Program-made: the position numbers and the translations under genes
Shown here: positions 17,917 through 27,356 of the stretch, one piece after another
Position numbering within the stretch: position 1 is the stretch's first letter
Layout of the letters: the number at the start of each line of letters is the position of its first letter
Notes under the pieces: generated by a model
Told to the model about the DNA's origin: nothing
The model's database searches: none
Seen by the model: only the letters and a program-made list of their open reading frames with translations
Assembly: GCF_003076455.1 (NCBI RefSeq)
Contig: NZ_CP020918.1
Location: 1,426,001 to 1,490,000, forward strand
Direction: 5' to 3'
Source of the DNA: Flavobacterium faecale
Lineage (GTDB): Bacteria > Bacteroidota > Bacteroidia > Flavobacteriales > Flavobacteriaceae
DNA: 64,000 nucleotides

Positions 17917-18063
17917 GCTATCCTTCACGCAAAACCCGTTAAGGATAAATATGTGTAGTAAGAGAGAAAGTAGAAAAGAAATAAAAGAGCATCTGCGTAA
18001 ATCTTTTGAAATCTGCGTGCCAATAGATGGCTAGTTTTGCGTGCTATATTTGCAGTAGTTTAC

Positions 18064-18299
18064 GTGAGCAACTTTGCTGAGACACTTTCAGCGAGACAAA
18101 CTTTGTGTTGAGAAAGTTGATGAAATCTGTTTTCATCCACTCATTCGCGATAGCGAATCCGTTTTATGTCTGTACTATATAAAAAATCTATTTTTATCCG
18201 CGTTTTGCGATAGCGAATCTGTTTAATCCGCGTCCTAAAATCTGCTTTACGCCTTACACGTGTGAATAACTTTGCTGAGGCGCATTCAGCGAGACACAT
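18064..18299. repeat. Decayed direct repeats in non-coding DNA
   Basis: Two imperfect 38-bp copies (18064-18101 and 18262-18299; shared core ACTTTGCTGAG and TTCAGCGAGACA) bracket two imperfect copies of a second unit with core GCGATAGCGAATC (near 18147 and 18207). Nothing coding is seen between 17668 and 18346. Confidence 0.6.
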
Positions 18300-18346
18300 T
18301 ATATATTGAAGGGAATTTGAGGAAATATTTTATTATCTGAGTCTTA

Positions 18347-18790
18347 TTATTTTCTTCTCTCGGCGAAGAACCTTTTCATTAAGTCGGCAGCTTCGTCGGC
18401 AAGAATGCCTCGAACAACAGTAGTTTTAGGATGCAACTGTCCGCCCATTTTCTCAAAACCACGATGCGCATCACTTGCCCCAAAGACAATTTTCGAAATC
18501 TGACTCCAATACAAAGCTCCTGCGCACATTTGGCAAGGCTCGAGTGTTACATATAAGGTACAATCTTTTAGATATTTGCCACCCAAAAAATTGGCAGCAG
18601 CAGTAATGGCTTGCATTTCGGCATGAGCTGTAACGTCATGCAGTAATTCGGTAAGGTTGTGCGAACGGGCAATAATGCGATCGTCTACAACCACAATAGC
18701 ACCCACGGGAATTTCACCTTTTTCAAAAGCGGCTTCGGCTTCTTGCAAAGCACGTTTCATAAAGTATTCGTCAGTGAAAGGGTTTATCAT
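18347..18790 (-). CDS. tadA: tRNA-specific adenosine deaminase
   Basis: A 147-aa zinc deaminase converting A34 to inosine in tRNA-Arg(ACG). Signatures HAEMQ (His56, Glu58) and PCQMC (Cys86, Cys89) are intact, followed by the TadA-typical SQISKIVFGASD and a basic C-terminal helix ending FFAERRK. It is distinguished from the dCMP deaminase at 386 by these TadA-specific segments. It lies 32 bases after the Fic gene on the same strand. Confidence 0.9.
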   Translation of the reverse strand: MINPFTDEYFMKRALQEAEAAFEKGEIPVGAIVVVDDRIIARSHNLTELLHDVTAHAEMQAITAAANFLGGKYLKDCTLYVTLEPCQMCAGALYWSQISKIVFGASDAHRGFEKMGGQLHPKTTVVRGILADEAADLMKRFFAERRK

Positions 18791-18822
18791 CTTGCAAAAG
18801 TAGGGTTTTGAAGTTGTTTTTA

Positions 18823-19923
18823 TTACAAAATTAAATCATAACTCCTGTTTCGACCTTCTCCTTTTGGAATCAAAATTCCGTTTTCGGTTAAATCTTGTAA
18901 ATCTCTGGTTGCAGTAGCTCTGGAGGTTTTGGTGATCGAAATGTATTTTAAAGCCGTCATGCCACCTTTAAAACCAGAAATTCCATTTTCGAACATTTTT
19001 AATATTGCTTTCGTTTGTCTTTCGTTCATTTGGTTTTTAAAAGTATCCATAAACTTGGTTTTACTTAGAGTGAATAAAACCGTCTGTTTGGCATTTTGTT
19101 GTGATTCCAAAATTAAATTTGAAAAATATAAAATCCAATCTGTAATGATAAGAGTTTGTTGTGCTTCTTTTAGAGACTGATAATATTGCTTTTTATTTTG
19201 CTCAATAGTACTCGAAAGACTCATTAAAACAGGCCTATTGAGTGATTCCGAAAGACATTTATCGGCAATCGCTCTTCCTATTCTACCATTTCCATCTTCA
19301 AACGGATGAATGCTTTCAAAATACAAATGTGAAATAGCAGTTTTGATTAATGCTTTTTTAATATCCGTCGCTGTTAATTTAAACTCATTGTACCATTCGA
19401 TAAAAACGCTCATCTCTTCAGGAATTCGGTAGGATGGAGGTGCTTCATAATGAATAATTTCTTTTCCAAAACGACCTGAAACGATTTGCATTGGGGCTTC
19501 TCCTTTTCGATAATCACCTGGATTAACATGTTTGGAATATTCCATCAGAATAGCATGCCATTGCTTTATGGTAGATTCAGTCAACTTTTCAGAATACGAT
19601 TGACGAACGGTTACCATTAATTTTCCAACTCCTTGAGCATTTTTGTCTCGAATGTTCTCAAAAACATCTCTATGACCTAGATTTTTCTTTATAGAAGACA
19701 TTACATCTTGGCGGCTGAAAAACTCTCCTTCGATTTCAGATGTTTTAATAGCTTCTGAAATCATAAATTGTAAAATGGTTTCTTGTTGAATATCAGTAGA
19801 TAATGAATCAACAAGTCCTTTTAGTTCTCCTGTTTCTAAAGCAAAAGCAATGCATAACGAATCTAAAACCGAATCGTCAAATGTAAAATTAGGCCAGTTT
19901 GGTAGTTGCCAATTGTAGTGCAT
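18823..19923 (-). CDS. Fic family AMP-transferase with C-terminal winged helix
   Basis: A 366-aa Fic protein: N-terminal DUF4172-like region, Fic core, C-terminal wHTH (about residues 300-366, TKTSRATATRDLQDLTENGIL). The catalytic motif HPFEDGNGRIGR (206-217) is complete, so it should transfer AMP to a protein target. An inhibitory-helix motif TSEIEG (61-66; pattern S/T-x3-E-G) precedes it, making it a self-inhibited class II enzyme. No separate antitoxin is needed or seen. The wHTH and repeated motifs in its own promoter suggest autoregulation. Confidence 0.88.
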   Translation of the reverse strand: MHYNWQLPNWPNFTFDDSVLDSLCIAFALETGELKGLVDSLSTDIQQETILQFMISEAIKTSEIEGEFFSRQDVMSSIKKNLGHRDVFENIRDKNAQGVGKLMVTVRQSYSEKLTESTIKQWHAILMEYSKHVNPGDYRKGEAPMQIVSGRFGKEIIHYEAPPSYRIPEEMSVFIEWYNEFKLTATDIKKALIKTAISHLYFESIHPFEDGNGRIGRAIADKCLSESLNRPVLMSLSSTIEQNKKQYYQSLKEAQQTLIITDWILYFSNLILESQQNAKQTVLFTLSKTKFMDTFKNQMNERQTKAILKMFENGISGFKGGMTALKYISITKTSRATATRDLQDLTENGILIPKGEGRNRSYDLIL

Positions 19924-19941
19924 GAGGTGTTAAATCGAATT

Positions 19942-19996
19942 ATTCGCCTCAAATATAGTTATTTTTTGAGGCAATTAATGATTTTATTCGCCTCAA
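19942..19996 (-). promoter_or_regulatory. Triple TTGAGGC motif over the fic promoter
   Basis: Three copies of an 9-11 bp motif: ATTCGCCTCAA at 19942-19952 and 19986-19996 (same orientation) and TTGAGGCAA at 19966-19974 (opposite). On the minus strand one copy is fused to a TATATTTG -7 element (19950-19957), about 27 bases before the Fic ATG. Confidence 0.55.
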
Positions 19997-20104
19997 TTTG
20001 TACATTTCAATTGTTTTAGGTAATTATTTAGGGTTGGAATTCAATTCTACTTTCAAAAACAAAATTAGATTTAAAACCGTAAATTTGCTTTTTTGATCTC
20101 CATA

Positions 20105-21892
20105 ATGAAAAGCAATTTACTAGAACATATCCACAACCCAACCGATTTGCGTCTTTTGACCGAATCACAATTGCCACAATTGGCGCAAGAACTCCGTGAT
20201 TTTATTATTGGTGTCGTTGCTGTAAAAGAGGGACATTTGGGAGCCAGTTTGGGCGTGGTGGAGTTGACTGTTGCTTTGCACTACGTTTTTAATACCCCCG
20301 AAGATTTATTGATTTGGGATGTAGGGCACCAAGCCTACGGCCACAAAATCTTGACCGAAAGAAGAGAATTATTCGATACTAATAGACAATTAGGAGGTAT
20401 ATCGGGTTTTCCAAAAAGAAGCGAAAGTATTTATGATGCCTTTGGTGTGGGACATTCTTCTACATCTATTTCGGCAGCTTTGGGAATGGCAATTGCCTCC
20501 AACCTCAAAGGCGAATTCGACAAACAACACATTGCAGTAATCGGAGATGCGTCTATCGCATCCGGAATGGCGTTTGAAGGTCTGAATCATGCAGGAGTTA
20601 CCGATGCCAATTTATTAGTAATTCTAAACGACAACGCCATCGGAATTGACCCTAGCGTAGGAGCGTTAAAAAATTATTTGACTGCCGTAAAAACCGGAAA
20701 AAATCACCGTCAGAATAACATGATCAAATCGTTGAATTTTGATTATTCGGGCCCCATTGATGGGAATGATATTTTTGCTGTGGTAAACGAACTTAAGCGT
20801 TTGCAAAAAATTAAAGGACCAAAATTTCTACATATAATTACAACCAAAGGCAAAGGGCTTAAACAAGCTGAAGAGGACCAAGTGAAATATCATGCTCCAG
20901 GAAAGTTTGATGCTTTGTCAGGTGAAATTCTACTAAAATCTGAGGCAAATTTACCACCAAAATACCAAGATGTATTTGGGCTCACAATTTTGGATTTAGC
21001 CAGGATAAATAAAAAAATTATCGGTATTACTCCCGCAATGCCCTCAGGAAGTTCCTTGAAATTTATGATGGAGGCTTTGCCAGAGCGTGCCTTTGATGTT
21101 GGTATTGCCGAGCAACATGCGGTTACATTGGCTGCAGGTATGGCGACCCAAGGCATGATCGTATATTGTAATATCTACTCGACTTTTTTACAACGAGCTT
21201 ATGATCAGGTGATACACGATGTAGCCATTCAAAATTTACCTGTCATCTTTTGTTTGGATAGGGCAGGGTTGGTAGGCGAGGATGGCGCTACACATCACGG
21301 TCTGTTTGACGTTGCGTACTTACGCTGCATTCCGAATATGGTGATTTATGCACCTTTGAACGAAATTGATTTACAGAATATATTGTACACGGTACAATTG
21401 GGAATTGATTTTCCTATTGCTATACGTTACCCACGTGGACGCGGCGTGACACCTACATGGCAGAAAGAATTTTTTGGTAACTATTCCAAAATTGAAATAG
21501 GTCAGTCGAAATGCTTGAAAAAAGGAAATAAGATTGCAGTATTGTCTAATGGAACAATCGGGAAGAATGTTATAGCTGCTTTGCAGGCGCTAGAACAGCC
21601 GGATGCATTGGCGCATTATGATTTTTCATTCGTTAAACCTTTAGACGAAAAAGCATTACATGAGATTTTTGTAACTTTCGAAAAAATTATAACAATTGAG
21701 GATGGCACAGTAATTGGTGGCTTTGGCGCAGCAGTTTTGGACTTTGGATCAAAACATCAATACAATGTTGCAATTGAAAAATTGGGAGTTCCAGATCAAT
21801 TTATTGAACAAGGTACTGTAGATGAATTGCAACAAATATGTAAAATAGACGTTAGTAGTTTGAAATCCCTTTTTTTAGGTTTAATAAAATAA
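20105..21892 (+). CDS. dxs: 1-deoxy-D-xylulose-5-phosphate synthase
   Basis: A 595-aa thiamine-diphosphate enzyme condensing pyruvate and glyceraldehyde-3-phosphate to DXP. Visible motifs: WDVGHQAYGHKILT, the ThDP/Mg segment GDASIASGMAFEGLNHAG...LNDN, YSGPIDG, TTKGKGLKQAEED, and the transketolase Pyr/C domains GIAEQHAVTLAAGMA and DRAGLVGEDGATHHGLFD. The start is the ATG at 20105, not an upstream TTG. Since mevalonate-pathway genes are present in the same window, DXP here may mainly feed thiamine and/or pyridoxal phosphate synthesis. The DUF3078 gene follows by 29 bases. Confidence 0.93.
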   Translation: MKSNLLEHIHNPTDLRLLTESQLPQLAQELRDFIIGVVAVKEGHLGASLGVVELTVALHYVFNTPEDLLIWDVGHQAYGHKILTERRELFDTNRQLGGISGFPKRSESIYDAFGVGHSSTSISAALGMAIASNLKGEFDKQHIAVIGDASIASGMAFEGLNHAGVTDANLLVILNDNAIGIDPSVGALKNYLTAVKTGKNHRQNNMIKSLNFDYSGPIDGNDIFAVVNELKRLQKIKGPKFLHIITTKGKGLKQAEEDQVKYHAPGKFDALSGEILLKSEANLPPKYQDVFGLTILDLARINKKIIGITPAMPSGSSLKFMMEALPERAFDVGIAEQHAVTLAAGMATQGMIVYCNIYSTFLQRAYDQVIHDVAIQNLPVIFCLDRAGLVGEDGATHHGLFDVAYLRCIPNMVIYAPLNEIDLQNILYTVQLGIDFPIAIRYPRGRGVTPTWQKEFFGNYSKIEIGQSKCLKKGNKIAVLSNGTIGKNVIAALQALEQPDALAHYDFSFVKPLDEKALHEIFVTFEKIITIEDGTVIGGFGAAVLDFGSKHQYNVAIEKLGVPDQFIEQGTVDELQQICKIDVSSLKSLFLGLIK

Positions 21893-21921
21893 TAAAGAAT
21901 AAAAAAAATAAAAAGCTCATA

Positions 21922-22881
21922 ATGAAACAGTTTTCAATCCTTTTATTGTGTTTAGTTATAAGTACAAGCATATTTTCTCAAAAAATAATCACCACTTTGG
22001 TACCTCCTGCAGGACTCAATGACAGTATTTCACATTGGGAAAAGAAAAATAAAATTACATTTTCGATTTCTGAGATTTTATTTGTGAATTGGAATGCAGG
22101 TGGGGTAAGCTCCATTTCTGGATTAATGCGTACACAGTTTAATCGAAATTATAGTAACGAAAATACGCGTTGGGCAAACGAGTTGATTATGCGATATGGT
22201 TTGAACAAACAAGACGGAATTGAGCTTCGAAAAACAGAAGACGCTTTTCAATTTAGCTCGACCTTTGGATATCGCGAAAACGAAAAATCACATTGGTATC
22301 ACAGTGCCAAGTTTAATTTTAACACACAGTTTACTGACGGATTTAAATATCCAAATACTGATATATCTGTTTCTGGACCTTTTGCTCCTGCTTATTCCTT
22401 TTTGGGGGTAGGTGCAGAATATGCATCAGATAAAAAAGACCGTTTGTTTTATTTCTCTCCATTTACCTCAAAAGTAACATTTGTTGGAAATCAACGTTTG
22501 GCAGATGGCGGATCCTTTGGTGTGCCAAAAGCAATTTATGATGATGAAGGTGTTTTGGTACAGCACGGAAAGAAATTTAAGTCAGAGTTAGGTACCTTAA
22601 TTACAGCTTACTACAAAAAGCAAATTGCCAAAAATATCAATCTAGAAAATCGCTTGAGTTTATATTCTGACTACATCAATAAATACGGAAATGTAGATAT
22701 CGATTATGATTTGGTATTAGATTTAGTAGTCAATCAATATGTACGAACCAATATAGGTATCCATGTGGTGTATGATGATGATATAAAATCTAAGGACGAA
22801 ATTAATGGTGAACAAGTCACTGTTGGGCCAAAAACGCAATTGAAACAAGTTTTGGGTGTGGGTATGACCTATACTTTTTAG
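21922..22881 (+). CDS. DUF3078 family exported protein
   Basis: A 319-aa protein with a signal peptide (residues 1-19, ending FSQ) and a beta-strand-rich body with alternating aromatic residues and a C-terminal aromatic (LGVGMTYTF), as in outer-membrane beta-barrels. It fits DUF3078, a Bacteroidetes family without known function. Probably co-transcribed with dxs, though a functional link is not evident. Confidence 0.85.
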   Translation: MKQFSILLLCLVISTSIFSQKIITTLVPPAGLNDSISHWEKKNKITFSISEILFVNWNAGGVSSISGLMRTQFNRNYSNENTRWANELIMRYGLNKQDGIELRKTEDAFQFSSTFGYRENEKSHWYHSAKFNFNTQFTDGFKYPNTDISVSGPFAPAYSFLGVGAEYASDKKDRLFYFSPFTSKVTFVGNQRLADGGSFGVPKAIYDDEGVLVQHGKKFKSELGTLITAYYKKQIAKNINLENRLSLYSDYINKYGNVDIDYDLVLDLVVNQYVRTNIGIHVVYDDDIKSKDEINGEQVTVGPKTQLKQVLGVGMTYTF

Positions 22882-22930
22882 AAATTAATTAGGGGTACAA
22901 AATATTCTGGTCTAGCCCCAATGGTAGCAA

Positions 22931-22981
22931 AGTATTCTTTTATCTTGTGGTGACGGGGTGAACCACAAGATAAAAGATACT
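22931..22981. other. Long hairpin between convergent genes, with REP-like palindrome beside it
   Basis: Arms of about 20 bp (AGTAT-T-CTTTTATCTTGTGGT and ACCACAAGATAAAAGATACT, a single bulged T) enclose a 10-base loop; a TCCCGAAGTGTCGGGA palindrome follows at 22985-23000. Lies between the ends of the DUF3078 and dgt genes, so it may stop transcription from both sides, although no T run follows. Confidence 0.55.
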
Positions 22982-23047
22982 GCATCCCGAAGTGTCGGGA
23001 GCGGGATAACTCGTCATTTGAACCGAAATCGTCATGCTCCTTAAAAT

Positions 23048-24394
23048 CTAAATTCCTTTTTTACCGTTGATTGTGTTGAACAATTCAAGTGCGTTTCCAT
23101 CTGTTAGTAACGAAATGTAGTGGCAAATGTGTAGCAATCGCTCATATAAGTTTTCCTTATTCAAATGGTGTTTTTCAGGTAATAATTTCATGATCAGCGC
23201 ATCATAATTGGAGGCGGTACCGTTGTGGTTATTGTCAAAAGCGGTTATGAATTTGTCCAAAAGCGTTTGGATGATTTGGTAGCCAACAATTTCTTTTTCG
23301 ATTACTTCTCTACTTTGATAAATTTTATCAACACTCAAATTGATAATATCTTGCATTTGCGCTTTGTACTTGCTTTTTTCCATAATCGAATAGGGGAATT
23401 CACCTGCCAGGATAGCGTCTTCATTGGCAATAAATACATTGACCGCATCGTTAATCAAGCTACCAATGGCTAATGCACGTAAATAACTTATGCGATCTTC
23501 TTTGGTCTCTAGCGTTTTATATTTTGAACTGTCGATGCTGTCTTTTACCAATTTGATAAGGTATTCTAGCGCAAAATCTTCAGATACTAGTCCGAGATTG
23601 ATTCCGTCTTCAAAGTCGATAATCGTATAACAAATATCATCGGCGGCCTCAACCAAATAAGCTAGAGGATGCCTCTCAAAACCAATGTCATCACCCGATT
23701 TGTTGGGAATCATACCAAGATCGGATGCTACTTCTTGAAAAAAATCTTTGTCGGTTTGAAAAAAGCCATATTTTTTGTCGGCTATATTTTTTGTTGGCTT
23801 TTTAGGTAAGCTTTCTTTTGGGTATTTGGTAAACGCTCCAAGGGTCGCAAACGAGATGCGTAGACCGCCTTCGATACCTGGACGGCTACCCGTGAGGACT
23901 GTGAAACCGTTTGCATTTCCTTCAAAGTCAACTAAATCTTGCCATTGTTTGGCCGTTAGGTTTTCTTTGTATTTCTGCCCGTTTCCTATAGAGAAATATT
24001 CTCCAATTGCTTTTTCTCCTGAGTGTCCAAAGGGTGGGTTTCCTATATCATGTGCCAAGGATGCAGCGGCTACAATTGCACCAAAATCGTTCATGTGAAA
24101 ACCGTGAACTTCTTTGAGGTGTGGGTGTTTTTCAATTACTTTTTTTCCAACCAATCGTCCCAAAGAGCGACCAACTACAGATACTTCCAAACTATGCGTT
24201 AAGCGCGTGTGCACAAAATCGGTTTTTGAGAGCGGAATAACTTGTGTTTTATCTTGTAAACTTCTAAAGGCGGCCGAAAAGATAATACGGTCATAATCAA
24301 CCTCAAAGCCCAATCGGGTGTCGTCTTGTTCAATTCGTAATCGTTTCCCTTTGTCGCCTTGACGTTTTAATGATAGTAATTGTTCCCAGTTCAT
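23048..24394 (-). CDS. dgt: Deoxyguanosinetriphosphate triphosphohydrolase
   Basis: A 448-aa HD-superfamily enzyme that hydrolyses dGTP to deoxyguanosine and triphosphate. Metal-site motifs are visible: HTRLTHSLEV near residue 60, AHDIGNPPFGHSGE, and a later VEAADDICYTIIDFEDG. Length fits bacterial Dgt. The start is the ATG at 24394 (MNWEQLLSLKRQGDKGKRL); the frame extends to a TTG 11 codons upstream, which is less likely. Single gene, divergent from the AraC-type regulator. Confidence 0.92.
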   Translation of the reverse strand: MNWEQLLSLKRQGDKGKRLRIEQDDTRLGFEVDYDRIIFSAAFRSLQDKTQVIPLSKTDFVHTRLTHSLEVSVVGRSLGRLVGKKVIEKHPHLKEVHGFHMNDFGAIVAAASLAHDIGNPPFGHSGEKAIGEYFSIGNGQKYKENLTAKQWQDLVDFEGNANGFTVLTGSRPGIEGGLRISFATLGAFTKYPKESLPKKPTKNIADKKYGFFQTDKDFFQEVASDLGMIPNKSGDDIGFERHPLAYLVEAADDICYTIIDFEDGINLGLVSEDFALEYLIKLVKDSIDSSKYKTLETKEDRISYLRALAIGSLINDAVNVFIANEDAILAGEFPYSIMEKSKYKAQMQDIINLSVDKIYQSREVIEKEIVGYQIIQTLLDKFITAFDNNHNGTASNYDALIMKLLPEKHHLNKENLYERLLHICHYISLLTDGNALELFNTINGKKGI

Positions 24395-24492
24395 GCTGTT
24401 GTCGAAATAAATTTGGATTGGTTTCAAAGATACTTAAAAGCCCGTAATCCCAATAATTTTGTAAGGAATTCTAAAAGTCTACGACTATATGG

Positions 24493-24500
24493 TAGATTTG
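24493..24500 (+). promoter_or_regulatory. Candidate -7 element (TAGATTTG) for the AraC-type gene
   Basis: Matches TAnnTTTG, 37 bases before the ATG at 24538, and upstream of the only other in-frame start candidate (TTG 24508). Confidence 0.4.
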
Positions 24501-24537
24501 AACTACATTGTATCACTTAATTTATATCCAAAATAAA

Positions 24538-25365
24538 ATGCTATACACCGGCCAGCTTAATGAATTTGTACGATTAGCCGAAATTGACGCCTCTAATTGC
24601 GATTTGCTCAAAGAAAAAGTGAGCGAAAGTTTGAGCGTTATTTGGTGCCAAGAGGATATGAAAGTCAATGTTGATGGTAGCGATTATATTTTTCCCGAAA
24701 ACACGGTTTTATTTCTAACCGAGTACCACAAAGTCACAATTGTATCGGTTACTAAAGCTCGTTTGGTTCGATTTAATCGGGCTTTTTATTGCATTTCTGA
24801 TCATGATAACGAGGTGGGTTGCAAAGGGATTCTGTTTTTTGGAGCTTCACAATTTCCAAAAATTACGATTCCAGATAACGAAGTTGAAAAATTTGAAGTG
24901 CTGTGGAGAATGTTTTCTATCGAAATGGAATCCAAAGATAATCTCCAAAACGATATGCTTCAAATGATGCTCAAACGTTTACTAATTCTCAGTACCCGAA
25001 TCTATAAAGAGCAAACAGAACTTACTTCTTTCGATAAAAATCAATTGGATATTGTGCGAGAATACAATTATTTGGTCGAAAGCCATTTTAAAACCAAACA
25101 CCAAGTTGCCGATTATGCAGAGATGTTGAATAAAAGTCCCAAGACACTTTCGAACCTCTTCAAAAAGTACAATGAAAAATCACCTTTACAAATTATTCAA
25201 GCTCGATTAGTTCTTGAAGCACGTAGGTTGTTGCATTATTCGGACTTGAGCATCAAAGAAATTGCTTATGAAGTGGGTTATGAAGATATTCAAGCCTTTA
25301 GTAAGTTTTTCAAAAAGAACGAGGGCGTTTCGCCTTCAGATTTCAAAAAATCTATTGCTAGTTAA
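24538..25365 (+). CDS. AraC family transcriptional regulator
   Basis: A 275-aa regulator. N-terminal part (to about 170) resembles a cupin-like sensing domain; the C-terminal about 100 residues form the double helix-turn-helix (VADYAEMLNKSPKTLSNLFKKY ... IKEIAYEVGYEDIQAFSKFFKKNEGVSPSDFKKS). ATG 24538 chosen over a TTG 10 codons upstream. It precedes the GH13 gene by 108 bases in the same direction; control of that gene is possible, but the inducer is unknown. Confidence 0.88.
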   Translation: MLYTGQLNEFVRLAEIDASNCDLLKEKVSESLSVIWCQEDMKVNVDGSDYIFPENTVLFLTEYHKVTIVSVTKARLVRFNRAFYCISDHDNEVGCKGILFFGASQFPKITIPDNEVEKFEVLWRMFSIEMESKDNLQNDMLQMMLKRLLILSTRIYKEQTELTSFDKNQLDIVREYNYLVESHFKTKHQVADYAEMLNKSPKTLSNLFKKYNEKSPLQIIQARLVLEARRLLHYSDLSIKEIAYEVGYEDIQAFSKFFKKNEGVSPSDFKKSIAS

Positions 25366-25473
25366 ATTTGTGTTGTGTTCTGAATAGGTGATTTAAGAAA
25401 AAAGATGCTATATGTAGTTTATCTTTTATAAAGTCGTATTTTTGATTTTAAGTCCATCCTAAGGGCTAACCAA

Positions 25474-27291
25474 ATGATGAATCCAAAGATACAAGCTCCC
25501 TTAATTCGAATTGAACCTCCTTTTTGGTATGCAGGAATGCAGGAAAAAGAATTGCAGATTTTGTTCTATGGGGATGCCATTGGTCAGTATTTTATAGAAA
25601 CATCTGAAAAAGGAATTATTACTAAAGTTACTAAAACAGACAATCCTAGATTTTTGTTTGTAACTATAAATGTAAAATGGGATTATGCCAAGGAGATTAT
25701 CTTTATTTTTAAACGCAATACCAAAACTGTATTTACTCAAAAATACTGTATCAAACAACGAAGAGAAAACGCAGCAGACCGCAAAGGTTTTGATTCCTCA
25801 GATGTTGTTTATCTCATTATGCCCGATCGTTTTTGTAACGGCAATGGGCCAAATGATAATGACAAAACTACTAATGAAAAGTACAATAGAGATTTGCCTG
25901 GCGGTAGGCATGGCGGTGATTTAAATGGTATAATTAAAGAGCTTGATTATATAAAAGCCATTGGTGCTACTGCGATTTGGAATACTCCTGTATGCTTGGA
26001 TGATGAACATGAATTTTCGTATCATACCTACGCACAGTCAGATGTGTATAGGGTTGATCCCCGTTATGGAACCAATGATGATTATGTGCGTTTGTCTGCA
26101 GAATTGCACAAGCGAGGCATGAAGTTAATACACGATTATGTGACCAATCATTGGGGTTTGGAGCATTGGTTGGTAAAAGATCTGCCCACTAGAGATTGGA
26201 TTAATGTTTTTGAAACCTATACTGAAACCAATCACAAACGCACCACAGTTATTGACGTTAATGCCTCAAAAATTGATCGTCAGCAGTGTCTTGAAGGTTG
26301 GTTTGTACCTACTATGCCCGACCTGAATATTGCCAATCCTTTGGTGCTGAAGTATCTGACTCAAAATGCAATTTGGTGGATTGAGTATGCTGATTTGGAT
26401 GGACTTCGAATTGATACCTTTAATTATGCCGAACCTTTGCAGATGGTCAAATGGACCAATGCGATCATGAAAGAGTATCCGAATTTTAATATGGTGGGCG
26501 AAATTACACAGCGCAATCATGGTATTTTGGCGTATTGGCAGAAGGATAGTAAAACAGGCGAAATCCATAACTTTAATTCCAATTTGCCTTCATTAATGGA
26601 TTTTTCACTTTGTGATGCCTTGCAAATGGTTTTTAATGAAGATGACGGAAGTTGGGATAGAGGAATGACACGAATATATGATTCGCTAACATTTGACTTT
26701 TTATATCCAAACCCACATAATTTGATGATTTTTGCTGAAAATCATGATTCAAAACGACTGAATTATTGCTACAACAATGACTTAAAAAAATACAAACTTG
26801 CAATGGTTGTACTTGCAACTGTGCGCGGAATTCCGCAATTGTATTACGGCTCAGAAATTGGAATGGCGGGTGACCAATATATTGGTGATGCAGATATTCG
26901 ACAGGATTTTCCTGGGGGATGGGATGGCGACGAAATAAATGCTTTTGATCCGAATCTAAGAACAGAAGAGCAAAAGTCGTATTTTGAATTTACTCGAAAA
27001 CTTTTTCAATGGCGCAAGACCCGACCTGAAATCCATTTTGGTAAAACAACACATTATATTCCAGAGGATAATATCTACGTTTATTTTCGATACAATGAAG
27101 ATGATTCTGTAATGGTGATCATCAATAATAATCGTGAAGAACGAACGATTGCTACAAAGCGATTTAATGAAAATCTAGAAAAATACACCACAGGTACTTC
27201 TGTATTTACCAACCGATCGACTGACCTAAAAAATGATTTAACGATAAAAGGCAAATCATTTTTGATTTTAGAATTGCATCAAGCGCAATAA
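25474..27291 (+). CDS. Cytoplasmic GH13 alpha-amylase/cyclomaltodextrinase-like enzyme
   Basis: A 605-aa GH13 hydrolase with an N-terminal beta-sandwich (about 1-100, cyclomaltodextrinase-N type), catalytic barrel and C-terminal beta domain. Catalytic residues: nucleophile Asp314 (DGLRIDTF), acid/base Glu343 (MVGEI), and Asp425 (AENHDSKR). No signal peptide, so it should act on imported maltodextrins or cyclodextrins in the cytoplasm, unlike SusA-type secreted amylases. No transporter or SusCD pair is adjacent; an AraC regulator gene precedes it. Confidence 0.9.
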   Translation: MMNPKIQAPLIRIEPPFWYAGMQEKELQILFYGDAIGQYFIETSEKGIITKVTKTDNPRFLFVTINVKWDYAKEIIFIFKRNTKTVFTQKYCIKQRRENAADRKGFDSSDVVYLIMPDRFCNGNGPNDNDKTTNEKYNRDLPGGRHGGDLNGIIKELDYIKAIGATAIWNTPVCLDDEHEFSYHTYAQSDVYRVDPRYGTNDDYVRLSAELHKRGMKLIHDYVTNHWGLEHWLVKDLPTRDWINVFETYTETNHKRTTVIDVNASKIDRQQCLEGWFVPTMPDLNIANPLVLKYLTQNAIWWIEYADLDGLRIDTFNYAEPLQMVKWTNAIMKEYPNFNMVGEITQRNHGILAYWQKDSKTGEIHNFNSNLPSLMDFSLCDALQMVFNEDDGSWDRGMTRIYDSLTFDFLYPNPHNLMIFAENHDSKRLNYCYNNDLKKYKLAMVVLATVRGIPQLYYGSEIGMAGDQYIGDADIRQDFPGGWDGDEINAFDPNLRTEEQKSYFEFTRKLFQWRKTRPEIHFGKTTHYIPEDNIYVYFRYNEDDSVMVIINNNREERTIATKRFNENLEKYTTGTSVFTNRSTDLKNDLTIKGKSFLILELHQAQ

Positions 27292-27332
27292 AACAATACA
27301 AAACCAGTACTGATTCACTTCTATACTTTGCT

Positions 27333-27340
27333 TACCTTTG
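27333..27340 (+). promoter_or_regulatory. -7 element (TACCTTTG) for the GDPD gene
   Basis: TACCTTTG 16 bases before the ATG at 27357; no clear -33 element. Confidence 0.5.
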
Positions 27341-27356
27341 TGCCAAATTCAACTTC

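Noticed and set aside
17762..18034. Plus-strand open frame of 90 codons
   Set aside because: It is made of palindromic repeats, has no ribosome-binding context, and the peptide has no coherent pattern.
20105..21892. Taking dxs as proof of the MEP isoprenoid pathway
   Set aside because: Mevalonate genes are present in the window and no other MEP gene is seen; DXP also feeds vitamin synthesis.
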